Shown: positions 36,350 through 46,544 of the stretch, piece after piece | How positions within the stretch are numbered: the first letter of the stretch is position 1 | Layout of the letters: the number at the start of each line of letters is the position of its first letter | Assembly (NCBI RefSeq): GCF_001640805.2 | Contig: NW_026116709.1 | Coordinates: 186,001-250,000 of the forward strand | Origin: Lates calcarifer | Taxonomy: Eukaryota; Chordata; Actinopteri; Centropomidae | Length of the DNA stretch: 64,000 nt | Direction of reading: 5' to 3' | Translations under genes and position numbers: made by a program | The notes under the pieces: model-generated | Told to the model about the DNA's origin: nothing | Database searches by the model: none | What the model saw: only the letters and a program-made list of their open reading frames with translations

Positions 36350-39300
36350 ATGGCTGTGAGCAGATGGGGCATCGCCTTTTGGGTGGGTTGTGTCCGCAGC
36401 CATGACAGAAGGCAAGCCATCAGAAAACAGAGCTGGATGCTCAGCCAGGTAATCTGCTTGATTCTGAGACCCTCACTTTCATTTCATATTTGGTCTTGTG
36501 TGGTTAAGGGTAGACCAGCACTGGGTCTTGAAGACAGTTGGCTCTGTGTAATTTGTGCTGAAGCAGCAGTCAGTCTTTTTCATCGCTATTGAATATCTTT
36601 ACATTTCTACATTTGTTTACATTTCTTCATGACACATTTCTCAAAAGGTGAGGGATTTAGCTATTTTGCAGTGAGAGAATGTTCACAGCAGTGGTGTGTT
36701 CACACACTTCGCTTTTTTGAAAAAGAAAGTAACTTTTTATTCACCAACAAACCACAACATTAAAACCAGTCACCAGTTTTAATAATATAGACATATACAC
36801 TGTAGATATTTATCTATCTATCTCTATATGCATATATACACGCACACGCACACTGTAGATATAGATATATACTGAGTGTATAAACCTTTCAGCCACAACA
36901 TTAAAACTAGTAACTGAAGACTTGAAGCTGTAATCGTTGCCCAAAGTCTTTCAACTAAGTAGTGAATAAAGGGTCTGAACATGACCAGAAATGTCAGAAC
37001 AACAATTTAAGATTTGAAGGTTGGTACCATTTCTAGAGTGTCTTCTGAATGTGAATTGACACAGCTTAATATTTGTTTGTAGGCATAGATTTTCTGGTTT
37101 GATGTGCCTAGTTGATTCCCTCTTCCTCCAGTCTTTGTGATGAGCTAGCCCAACCATATTATGGACCTGTCTCTGTGCAAGATGTACAGAGATGAAACCA
37201 TTAAATATCTTCTTATCTGACTCTATAACACTAACGATACATTTCAAAATGTCAGACTGCTAATGAAATGTAAGCATCAACACAGTATGTGAGCAAGTGT
37301 TATAGTCTTAATTGTATGTATGTAAAAAATTATTAAAAGTCCTTATTGCTCCTTTAGGCGGTTGACTGGCTGTGGATCCGTCAAGCACGTCCCCTGAGCA
37401 GTGCATCATGGGCCCTGGCACCTCCCAACAGCCTGAGATATCAGAACATTAAGCAGCCGGTGCTGTCCCACCCGTTCCACAATGCCAGCCAGCCTCAGAG
37501 AGGAGGTTACTACGAGGAGGACTGGGAGGAGTCTGTCAGCGTGTGTGTGCTGGTGCGACAGGGCGACTCAGATGGCCTACATACTCTGCTGGAGATCCCT
37601 CTGTTCGGTCACAATAAACTAGGAGAATTCCTTACTCTGGGGGCTCACAAGTCGTCTGAGTTCTCGTTCCCCCTAACCATGGTGGATGGCAGTAGAGAGG
37701 ATGACATCAGCATGGACAGCTTCAAGAGAAACGGTGTTGACATTGTAAAGAGAGAACATGGCTGTTTCAGAAGCCTGTTTGAAGCAGAGAGGTGTCCTGC
37801 ACCGTTCATGTACGGCTCTCAGTTTTATTGTTTTCATTGCCCGGGCACAGAGCCAGTGCCTGGCAGTGGGGTGAAATCTAGGCAGAATATTGGACTTGAC
37901 AAGCCTGTGGAAGTGACTCTTCTACAGCCTACCACTCTGTGTAGCCATACACAAAGAGCAGAGGGAGGGAATATTGAAGGAGACAGTGAAGGAGAGGAGA
38001 AACTGGCCATGATGTATGAAAGACTCAGGATAGAGGTAAGAAACTTTGTCTGGATAATATTGTGTTTAGATAGGAGGTGTACTGTGTGAAGCATGTTAGC
38101 AGAGCAGCAGTAGCCTCAGTGTTCTGTCTCTCATACAGGATGTGTTTAGACTTAGTATTGACTTGTAAGTCATCTATGTTTTGGCAGTGCACAGAGCTAA
38201 CACAAAATTACTGCACTTTTTTGTGTAAAAAAAGAAAATGCACTGGAAGTGTAATAATGCACTTGGGGCCATGGTTTCAAGCCTATAGCACAAGTAAAAT
38301 GCAACCTGTTGCGTGGCCCGTGTCGACAGCTGTATTGATTAAAACAGAATAGATGTTTGGTCAGACGAACGTGAGATGGACGAGTGTAAAAGATGGCTGT
38401 GATGCTTTCTATGTGGACACACTGTAAATTAATTAAAGTTGCACAACCCACTTTCACTTATTATTTTCCAAATAAGAAGATCAAACAATGCAAAAGTACG
38501 ATGTACCAAAATAAGATAAGATAAGATAAGATAGACTTTATTAGTCCCACAATGGGGAAATTTACAATATAGAATTGAAAGTTATGGCATCGTATTTGGT
38601 TGCATTATAACTTTCACTTTTTTATTGATTTGTATGCCTCTGCACGAGTGACACTCTTGGACATCTGTCCCTTTCTTGTGAACTTGGAATTTCTCAGTAA
38701 TGCCTTATGGAAAGTTCTTTGAATTTGGTACAAACATTCATTTGGACTCAAAGATGAACTGATTTAGATTTTTTCAAGACAAGTCACCATCTACTACAAC
38801 AGTTGTCAAAAAGAAAACCATTGTGATTTTAACAAGACTGAAAAACTGCAGCTTCTACAAAAACTGTAGGAGCAACAGCACTTACATCGATGTAACTTGG
38901 TTTTGTCCATATCCATGAGCTCAATGCTCTTTTCTAAAGTCATTCTTTGAATGTTTTAGTCATAATCTTCACTGTCTAAAACCTTTTACAGTGTTAAATC
39001 TTCTCTGTCCTGCTGTTATTACAGACACACTCTGAACTTGCTGCTACCCCACAAGTTGCCCATAGACTTTACTCTTCTGTCAGGCCACGACTGTTAAGCC
39101 TGCAAACACCTAAGACTAATAGGAAAGTGCTCCTTGAAGGCAACTAAAAACATTGAGTTTTTATAATTTAAATAATGATATTGGATAATTTTTTTATACT
39201 GTTTCACATAGTGTTGAGAGAGGCTCTGTTCCAAGGCTGGATTTTTAGTTATTTGTGTAGCTCCACCGATCTGCCACAGTGTTAAAATCACTGACAGGTG

Positions 39301-42300
39301 AAGTGAGTAATATTGATCATTGATCCTCAGTACAATGTTGCTGGGAAACCTTGGATCCTTGGATGTTACTTTGACGCATACCACCCACCTAAACATTGAC
39401 CCCCACCAAGAATGTCTCAAGGAACATGACAAAGAGCCCAAGGTGTTGATCTGGCCTCTAAATTCCCCAGATTCCAATCTAATCCAGCATTTCTAGGGTC
39501 CACCGGAACAAGCAGATCCACCAACCAGAAAGTCGGTGGTTCAATCCCCGGCTCCTCCAGTTTGCATGCCAAAGTATCCTTGGGCAAGATACTGAGCCCC
39601 AAATCACCCCCAGTGTGTGTGCATCGGTGCATGAATGTGTTAAAGAGCACTGTGTATAGAATAAGGGTTGTATGAATGTGTGTGTGAATGGGTGAATGTG
39701 ACATGTAGTGTGAAGCGCTTTCAGTGGTCCATCTGACTAGAAAAGCGCTATATAAGTACAGTCCATTTACCATTTTACCACAGAATCCAAAGGATCCTCT
39801 GCCAGTGTCCCAGTCCCAGACACCACAGGACACCCCTAGAGGTTCTGTGTCCATGCCCGATGGGTCAGAGCTGTTTAAGCAGCATGAGGGGGACAACACA
39901 AAATTAGGATGGTCCCAAAGAGACTGGATCAGACTGGGATCTGGGAAGTTTGGAGGCCTGGCCAACACCTTGGGCTCTTTGTTGTGTTCCTTGCAAAATT
40001 TCTGAGCAGTTCTTGTGGTGTGGTGGGAACACTGTCTTGCTGGGGGAGGTGTCATAGCATTTGTGGGATGTGCATGGTCTACAAGAATGTTTAGGTGGGT
40101 GGTCTGTCAAAGTAACATCCAGCTGAATGAAGGACCCAAGGTTTCCAAGCAGATGTAACCAGTGTTATTCACTTCATTCTCATCGTCAGTGGTTTTAATG
40201 TTGTGGCTGATCACTGTAATCTTCCAGGCTCCAGACTACAACCAGTTAGTTGCATTTTGTGACCATGTTTGAAGACAGAACAACTAGGAGTGCCAGTGCG
40301 ACCCCAACCAAATCCCATTCTAGGGTCGGATCCAGTGTTTCCTATTCATTGCTTTATTTATGGCGGCCCATTGACTGATACATATTGATTTTCTGTTTTG
40401 TCATTTATGTCTGGGGCTGTATTTTCCACACACAAACACACACACACAGAGGGGTGCGGGGAACCAGGTGAATTTAAGATAACTAATTCTTTATCAAACC
40501 AGCTGTTCAATAAGCCTTTAGTCTAACCGATTATCTTAGTTTGTCACAAATTTGGTAAATTTCTGTAAACTTCAGATAATTCTACACCCCACCTTTTTGT
40601 TTTTAAACGATAAATAAAAATTCCATTCCTTTATTTATGAAAAGAACCAGTAACAGTATGAGCTGCACAGATAAGGTTATGGATAGATAAAATGCTAACC
40701 ATACTACCATTTGACCATACACCCTTATTTTATTTTCTCCCAATATAAAAGGGCAATGTAAATCATTCATGTAAATCTTAATAATACTTTTTCCTTTACA
40801 ATAAAACAACACATCATTATTTCTGTAAATTATCTATTTATTACCAAAACATTAAGCACAGTTAAGATGGAAAAATGAATGGGTTTGCATTGAATGTTGA
40901 TTTAAGTGGTGCTCCTAACTTTTGGCCTCATACTCCTAAATGTCTAGTAGATAGTGGAAAAACACTATCTACTAGCCCTGTTATGTCAGTGGAATCTTGA
41001 ATTTGGTTTTTGGAACCAAACTTTAAGCACCAGAAATATAGAGAGTTTCATCAGCTCTCTATATATTTCATCATCCAATATTTCAGACTGATTTTAATAA
41101 ATGTTTAAATCTATTACAAGTGAACTTTTGATAAATTGTCTTACCTTGCTGTTACACATTTTCTGTAATGGCTTCTGTTTTCACATTAAAACTCATTTAT
41201 TGTGAAGCATATGCATGACTTGTGCCCTTGCTGTGGCAATGCTATTTGTCTGCTATTGCTATTGGCATGCAAAAGGAGTTGCCATAGAAACTGAATTAAC
41301 ACCTTTCTGTCAAAAAACTTACTGTCAAGCTCTTGTGTCAGAATTCTGTAGACTGTAGTTGTACTACTAGTAAACTGGAAACTCACGGGAAAGTTATTCC
41401 TCAACATCAGAAAATGAATTTTCTGTGTTTGTTTTGCAGCTTCCACGTTTCTTTATAAAGAACCATGATTACACCTTGTACTCAATTGATGTGGAATTCA
41501 TCAATGGCCTCATCAATACCAAAACCAGGTGAATCTACTTGTTCAGTCTGGGCTAATGGTACAATAGTACATTATTACAGACACTCTTGTGCTTGGACCA
41601 AATACTATAGTTTTGCATTCTCTGATTCTGTCACTTTCTGTGTGATTGTTGCTGTGTGTTGATGTAGAGGCCGTGTGGTGTACCAGCTTACCCTCAACCT
41701 TTGGCGCCTGCTGTGTCTTTGTTACTACGCCGAGGCTCGGCTAGAGGTGCTGAAGCTCACTAAGCACATGGAAGATGGAACCATCAAGGCTCGCTGGAGG
41801 ATCAGGGGCCTTCCTTTCCACACACTGTTGCTGCGCTTTTATCGCAAAGACAAATCTCAACTTTACAGGTAACACAAAGTACATCTAGTGTGTCTGTTTT
41901 CAAAGCTGTTGCCGTATTAAATATATATCATACAGAATTTTTGATTCCAAGTTTTTTGTCTTTTGTCATAATTGTTTTCTAATTTATCCAAATGTGCTCT
42001 GTTATAGGTCATATGATGCATTTTCTACTTTTTACATTGGACAAGATGGACTCATTCATTGTCATAAAGTTGAAAAGGTAAGCAGCTAACTCCCCTTAAG
42101 TACCTGCTGACATTTACAAGTGGCTATCGTGAATTTTTGAGTGGTACAGAGGAGGGGCTCCCAACCCTTTTACTGTTTCAGAACTTCACAAAAATGGTAT
42201 TGCTCACCAATACCATCATTGGAAAAGGAGTTTCTGACACTGTTAGACAATCCAACAAGCACTTCTCTGATGCATACTCAGGCTTTTGTTTCGTTGTCCT

Positions 42301-43155
42301 TTAAAACTGATGAAAGGAATGTTTAAGACGTCAACCTTGGCTCTTGTTGCTGTCACATAGATGTTATGAGTTCAAGTTATAGCGAACTGATAACGTCTCG
42401 TTATGCCTTAATGTTTTTAGGCTGTCCGTCTGTCCCATTCTCGTGAACTCAAAATTTCAGTAATGCCTTGAGGGTATATCTCGAAATTTGGTGCTTGGAT
42501 TAACTAATTAGATTTTGTAGGTCAAAGGTCAAGGTCATTGAGACTGTTGAGGGCTGTTAAATGTGATCTGTCAAGACAACCTTGAATGAGTTTCTTGCAC
42601 AAATGTTCTGATCAGATTTTGATTGTGAAGGGTGAAAGGTCAAGGTCACAGTGAACTTTGGAAAAAAGGTAACGTAATCCTAAACCATGACTGTGAACTG
42701 ATTCAAATGTGTCCCAGACTAGCCATTGTCATTGCTGGTCATTGTTAGCAATATTATTTGATAACAGTGCTTTATATGGTATTTTGCACCTACAAACGGC
42801 GTAGCAACATGTTCCACAGATAAAAACTGAACAGTACTATGTGTATGACTGACTTAACGTGAAATAAGACAGAACTGCCACCTAGGAACTTGGAAATTCC
42901 GACTTCTGAGTACAACTGGAACGCACCATAACATTTGTATGGAAATGAAGCTATTCATTCTGTGTTAAAATTTTCTTGCTCAACTCCCTGTTTTCTCTGT
43001 CTTTGTTACAGGTGATGCCAGCTCAGCCCCCTGTCCTGCCCAGAGTAACTTCCCTCCTGGCAGGGGCTTTGGTGGCCCTCGGGGTGCAGGAGCATCGACC
43101 TGCGCTCAACCTGCTGCCCCTCCTCCTGTCCTCACTGCGCCAGAGCAGAAACTGA
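36350..43155 (+). CDS. C6orf136: C6orf136 homologue, DUF2358-family mitochondrial protein
   Basis: Coding exons are 36350-36448, 37358-38035, 41440-41528, 41668-41868, 42008-42077 and 43012-43155. All phases join, giving 1281 nt and 426 aa (human is about 315). The first exon (MAVSRWGIAFWVGCVRSHDR, then RRQAIRK) is basic and amphipathic, as expected for a mitochondrial presequence. The conserved core starts with CFRSLFEAERCPAPF and EEKLAMMYERLR. It continues with FFIKNHDYTLYSIDVEFING, the block ending in EARLEVLKLTKH, KARWRIRGLPFHTLLLRFYR, SYDAFSTFYIGQDGL and LLAGALVALGV, all in the human order. The large second exon carries extra sequence absent from mammals. The molecular function is not established; the DUF2358 core is also found in plant and algal proteins. 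Introns carry Tc1, SINE and LINE-tail repeats. Confidence 0.93.
36741..36920 (+). mobile_element. Tc1-like terminal-repeat fragments
   Basis: CCACAACATTAAAACCAGTC (about 36751) and CAGCCACAACATTAAAACTA (about 36890) match the end sequence of a fish Tc1-like family whose longer copies lie at 39258-40222. Only ends remain, in C6orf136 intron 1. Confidence 0.6.
38507..38570 (-). repeat. LINE 3' tail with (AAGAT)n
   Basis: AATAAGATAAGATAAGATAA followed by ACTTTATTAGTCCCACAATG is, on the minus strand, the end of a LINE 3' UTR running into a pentanucleotide tail. No coding part remains. It lies in C6orf136 intron 2. Confidence 0.6.
38640..38800 (+). repeat. Unclassified interspersed repeat, copy 1
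   Basis: CTTGTGAACTTGGAATTTCT, TGGTACAAACATTCATTTGG and ACTCAAAGATGAACTGATTT form a recognisable fish repeat. A second, more complete copy is at 42410-42665, also in a C6orf136 intron. The class is unknown. Confidence 0.55.
39258..40222. mobile_element. Fold-back pair of Tc1-like copies around a SINE
   Basis: The left arm (39258-39480, plus) starts with GCCACAGTGTTAAAATCACTG and reads AAGGTGTTGATCTGGCCTCT. The right arm (39781-40222) is the inverted counterpart, ending GTGGTTTTAATGTTGTGGCT. On the minus strand it reads the transposase end EHNKEPKVLARPP. The two arms are related but diverged, and a SINE lies between them. All of it lies in C6orf136 intron 2. Confidence 0.75.
39490..39780 (+). 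mobile_element. tRNA-derived SINE (5'-truncated)
   Basis: It contains a B-box-like GGTTCAATCCCCGG, then CAAAGTATCCTTGGGCAAGA, and ends AAAAGCGCTATATAAGTACA followed by GTCCATTTACCATTT. The same family in reverse orientation, with an intact tRNA-like head, is at 59550-59835. Confidence 0.8.
42410..42665 (+). repeat. Unclassified interspersed repeat, copy 2
   Basis: TCTCGTGAACTCAAAATTTC, ATGCCTTGAGGGTATATCTC and GTCAAAGGTCAAGGTCATTG mark a widespread fish repeat, shared with 38640-38800. It lies in C6orf136 intron 5. No terminal inverted repeats were identified. Confidence 0.6.
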
Positions 43156-43254
43156 TCCCAGGACCATTAGAGGAATAACGGCCGGTGAAATCAACAGTGT
43201 GTCCAAGGTCCATGAGATTCTGAAAAGTTTCATTCATTTTCAGCATAGAAACAC

Positions 43255-43260
43255 ATTAAA
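43255..43260 (+). terminator. C6orf136: C6orf136 poly(A) signal
   Basis: ATTAAA lies 100 bases past the stop codon and is followed within 30 bases by a T-rich run. No AATAAA occurs closer to the stop. Confidence 0.6.
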
Positions 43261-44880
43261 TACAGAGTCAAGGCTTTATACTGTTTTTCCTTTATCTAAT
43301 TGTTCAGCTATTATTTGTTAACCTGAACACAGGGTCTAGGTGTCACATGGCTATCATCCCTGCCAGCTGTTGTTATAATAGGCAACCTTTTTTTTTTAAA
43401 TTTTAAAACAAAACAAACTATTAAATCAAGGGCTGCACGATTAATCATATTAAAATCGTGATCTCGATTTAGAGTTCTCTGCGATCTCATTTCTAAATGA
43501 CAGTGATTCTGCTGCTTTTTCATCAGTGACACCCACTGCATCATTTCTATCTTCTTCTTCAGTAAATGACAACGATTCAGAGATAAACCCAGTGACAATG
43601 ACAGATAGTTTCCGCTTTAGCTGTGCATGCTATTGCTAGGGGCATGCAGCTCTCAACAGGTAGAACTCACCTGACACCGGAGTGGAGAGAATCAGAGTTA
43701 GTCTCACTGCCTGCATCACGCTGTTATTCTGCCCTCCATTTTCATCAACTATCTAACTCCACAGTTAGTCTTGTGGTTTGGTCATTTAAGACAAGATGTG
43801 GTTGTAAAGTTTACATCCTGTCACTCTGTTGCTTCTGCAGTGCTCTATGTGTGAACTGTGAGGCAGCTAAAAAAAAAGTGATATTCTGTGTCGAATCAGG
43901 GTGCTCCTGACTGATGATGTATAATAGTTGACATTTAGGGGGAAGAGTTTATCACCACACCCTTCAAGCTTTCATAGGCACAAGTAAATTACAGACTCAA
44001 TCACCTACCACTTAGTCAAAGACATGCCCTTTCCTATATCAGTCTGCATTACATTTTCTGTTTTCTCCTTGTGTAACTGGTAAATGAGTGCAAAAAACAT
44101 CATCATCATCACTTTTCTCCAGAATCGTGTAGCCCTTGATTTGCCTCAAATCTAGAAAAAAATCTGTCATTTAAAAGTCAAAGCAAAAAATGAGATGCAA
44201 TTTAAAATTTAACCCTGAATATCTTGTTATCAACGCTGCAGATGAGACTAATATCAGAACATCATGATGACAAAAATGTGGGTCCTAGTTCAAAATTGGA
44301 ATGCAATGCTAACATCTGCTGTAGATTTACACTTTTCACATGGTGACATGAAGCTTGCTGCACAATCTGCATTTACCAATTAAAAAAATATTTTACACTG
44401 CCTCCTCTATAAAGGAATAGTTCAACATTTTGGGAAGTATGCTTATTTGCTTTTTTCCCTAAGAGTAAGATGAGAAGGTTGATGATAATTTTATATTTGT
44501 GAAAGAAAAAAATACCTTGAGCAAAGAAGCTCAAGGTATTTTTTTGTCATAGTGGTGCCAATCCTCATGCTAACTGTACACTCACCATCTCTGTTGTAGA
44601 GATTTGGAATATGTAGTCCAACAAAAATAATATTGGGGCAAGCAGCACAACCTCAATTCAACTTATAAACAAATAAACAAATAAATATAAATTCAAGATA
44701 AATCATTTCAAATATTTGTATATAAGTCTGACCCTCCTATCATTTTGCTGACTCTATAGACTAACTGCCTATTCTTTTGTGCTCACCATTTTGTTGATTT
44801 TTTGAGACCAACTGGCGTAATGCGTAATTGAAGAGGTAGGACACTCTGAACCCAACACTAAATTGGGTTGCATTCAATTT
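43261..44880. other. Intergenic spacer, no gene seen
   Basis: No conserved coding frame was found. Part of a common percomorph repeat (GGAATAGTTCAACATTTTGG, about 44415-44500) and a strong hairpin at 44506-44545 are the only structures recognised. Confidence 0.5.
44506..44545. repeat. Perfect 17-bp stem hairpin
   Basis: The left arm AAAAAAATACCTTGAGC, a 6-nt loop AAAGAA and the right arm GCTCAAGGTATTTTTTT pair without mismatch. It lies at the end of a truncated repeat, so it may be the end of a MITE-like element. Confidence 0.9.
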
Positions 44881-46540
44881 ACAGTGGCAAGAAAAAGTCA
44901 GTGAACCCCTAAGAATTATCTGCATTTATGTATACATGTTTAAAATACAGATCTTCATCAAACTTATAATTGATGAACGATCTATTTTAACTATTAACAC
45001 AAATCATTGTATTGTTCTTGTCCACATTGAAAACATCATAAAACATGACACCAACAAAAGCTAACTGGAGTCAGGACCTAACAAACCTGGAGCCCAATCA
45101 AAGAAATGATGATTGGAGGTGTGGGTTAGAGCTACTTTGACTTATAAAAAACACTAAGACATTAAGTCTGCTGTTCAAAGGAAAGATCTGCTGATGTGAT
45201 CCTTGCCTTGAAAAAAGACTGGAGAAGAAGATCAAGAATTGTTGATTTACACAAAGCTGGACAGGGTTACAGAGTCATCTCAAAGAGTTTAAATACTCAT
45301 CAGTCCACAGTAGGGATGGGCATTTTAATTACTTTCTGAAGTCAATTAATCAAGCTAATTTAAGTCGATTAGTTGTGATGTCATCATTAACACGTGCTCT
45401 CCACTCAAACCAAAATAATATGTTGTCATGTCGAGTCATGTTTTTTGCACTGTAGTGTACAGATGCACTAACTTTACCTTTCAAGCTGCAGTCATCAAGA
45501 AGGCACCTCAGGCTAGTTCTAAGCAGTGTGTCTCATCTGTGCTGAGAGTCTAAAGCAAATAACCCGAAAAGTTCCAAGTAACCTTCGAATGGAAGGTGAC
45601 AGTGACAAAAAAAATTGTCTGAAATCATTTAAGTCACTAAAGCTATTTGTTATTTGTTCCTGTCGTTTGCTGCCACATGAGCATTTCGGTACTATATATT
45701 CACAGTGTTTTCCGTAAGCGTCAGCTGTTGGCCGAAAGGCTGGACACTAAAACATTTTCACCCGACTACTTTCTGAATGTTTGAAGTCACTGTCACTTTA
45801 TATAATGTTATAACTCTAATCTTAAACCAGATGAGGATTTTTGTCACCAGACGTCTGGATCTTCAGTAATCAGAGAAACAAGCTGAGCAAACAGCCGCTC
45901 TCAACGTCCCGTGTCTGCATTACATAGAAACATTGATTTTTCAAAATATGAAACTGCATTATTCAATGAGGCCTCAGTGGATAATTCAGCTCCCAGTAAA
46001 AACCTCCTGAACAATGAGCACTGAAAGAATCGTAAAAACGTAAAAACAGGCTGAGCATCTAGAAACAACATGAGCGGCAGCTCGGTTAACAGCCTGCAGG
46101 GCCAACCCCACCCCGCCCCCCAGCATAATGTCGTAATTAGTTTATTTTGATTGCCAACGTCTTGCAGTCTTTTGCTTGCACCATACAGAGCAAGATGCAG
46201 CAGAGAAGCAACACTCAGCAGAAACAGAACCTTAAACATTAGTTCCGTGTCTTTCCTTACACCTCCACCTGATTAAAAATAAATCAGCTAAAAATTTGTT
46301 GATTCTTAAAAATAGATGTCGACTATGTTTACTGTGTCGATTAATCGACTTATTATTAATGAACATCCCTAGTCCACAGTCAGACAGATATCTCTAAATG
46401 GAGATGATTTAGTTCTGTGGTTACTCTCTGTTCAGAATATGGCTTAACTGAAGCAGGTCTGTAGAGAAAATTCCTCCTGAACATTGTGCAGGTCTGATCC
46501 ACAGCTGCTGAAAGAGCTTGTTTGTGATAATGTAGTAGCA
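44881..46540 (+). mobile_element. Tc1-like element interrupted by hAT
   Basis: The left end ACAGTGGCAAGAAAAAGTCA matches the family of the 17968-19105 copy. Shared interior blocks include CTGATGTGATCCTTGCCTTG, CATCAGTCCACAG and AAATGGAGATGATTTA. The element resumes after the hAT insertion at 46372 and fades by about 46540. It is in the opposite orientation to the ABCF1 intron copy. No intact transposase is left. Confidence 0.75.
45311..46371. mobile_element. hAT-type non-autonomous transposon, 1061 bp
   Basis: The ends are TAGGGATGGGCATT and, inverted, TAGGGATGTTCATT. It is flanked by the exact 8-bp direct repeat GTCCACAG at 45303-45310 and 46372-46379. An 8-bp duplication with TAGGG-type ends is characteristic of the hAT superfamily. 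There is no transposase ORF; the longest frame (minus, 46239-45901) has no recognised domain. Confidence 0.9.
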
Positions 46541-46544
46541 AATG

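Noticed and set aside
37834..38094. 86-aa minus-strand ORF opposite C6orf136 exon 2
   Set aside because: It is an antisense shadow of a well-supported exon, with no family match.
39417..40055. 212-aa minus-strand ORF
   Set aside because: It runs through the inverted Tc1-like arm and the SINE. The recognisable parts are transposase remnants, so it is not a gene.
45901..46239. 112-aa minus-strand ORF inside the hAT element
   Set aside because: It has no transposase or BED-finger features; an ORF of this length is expected by chance in a 1-kb non-autonomous element.
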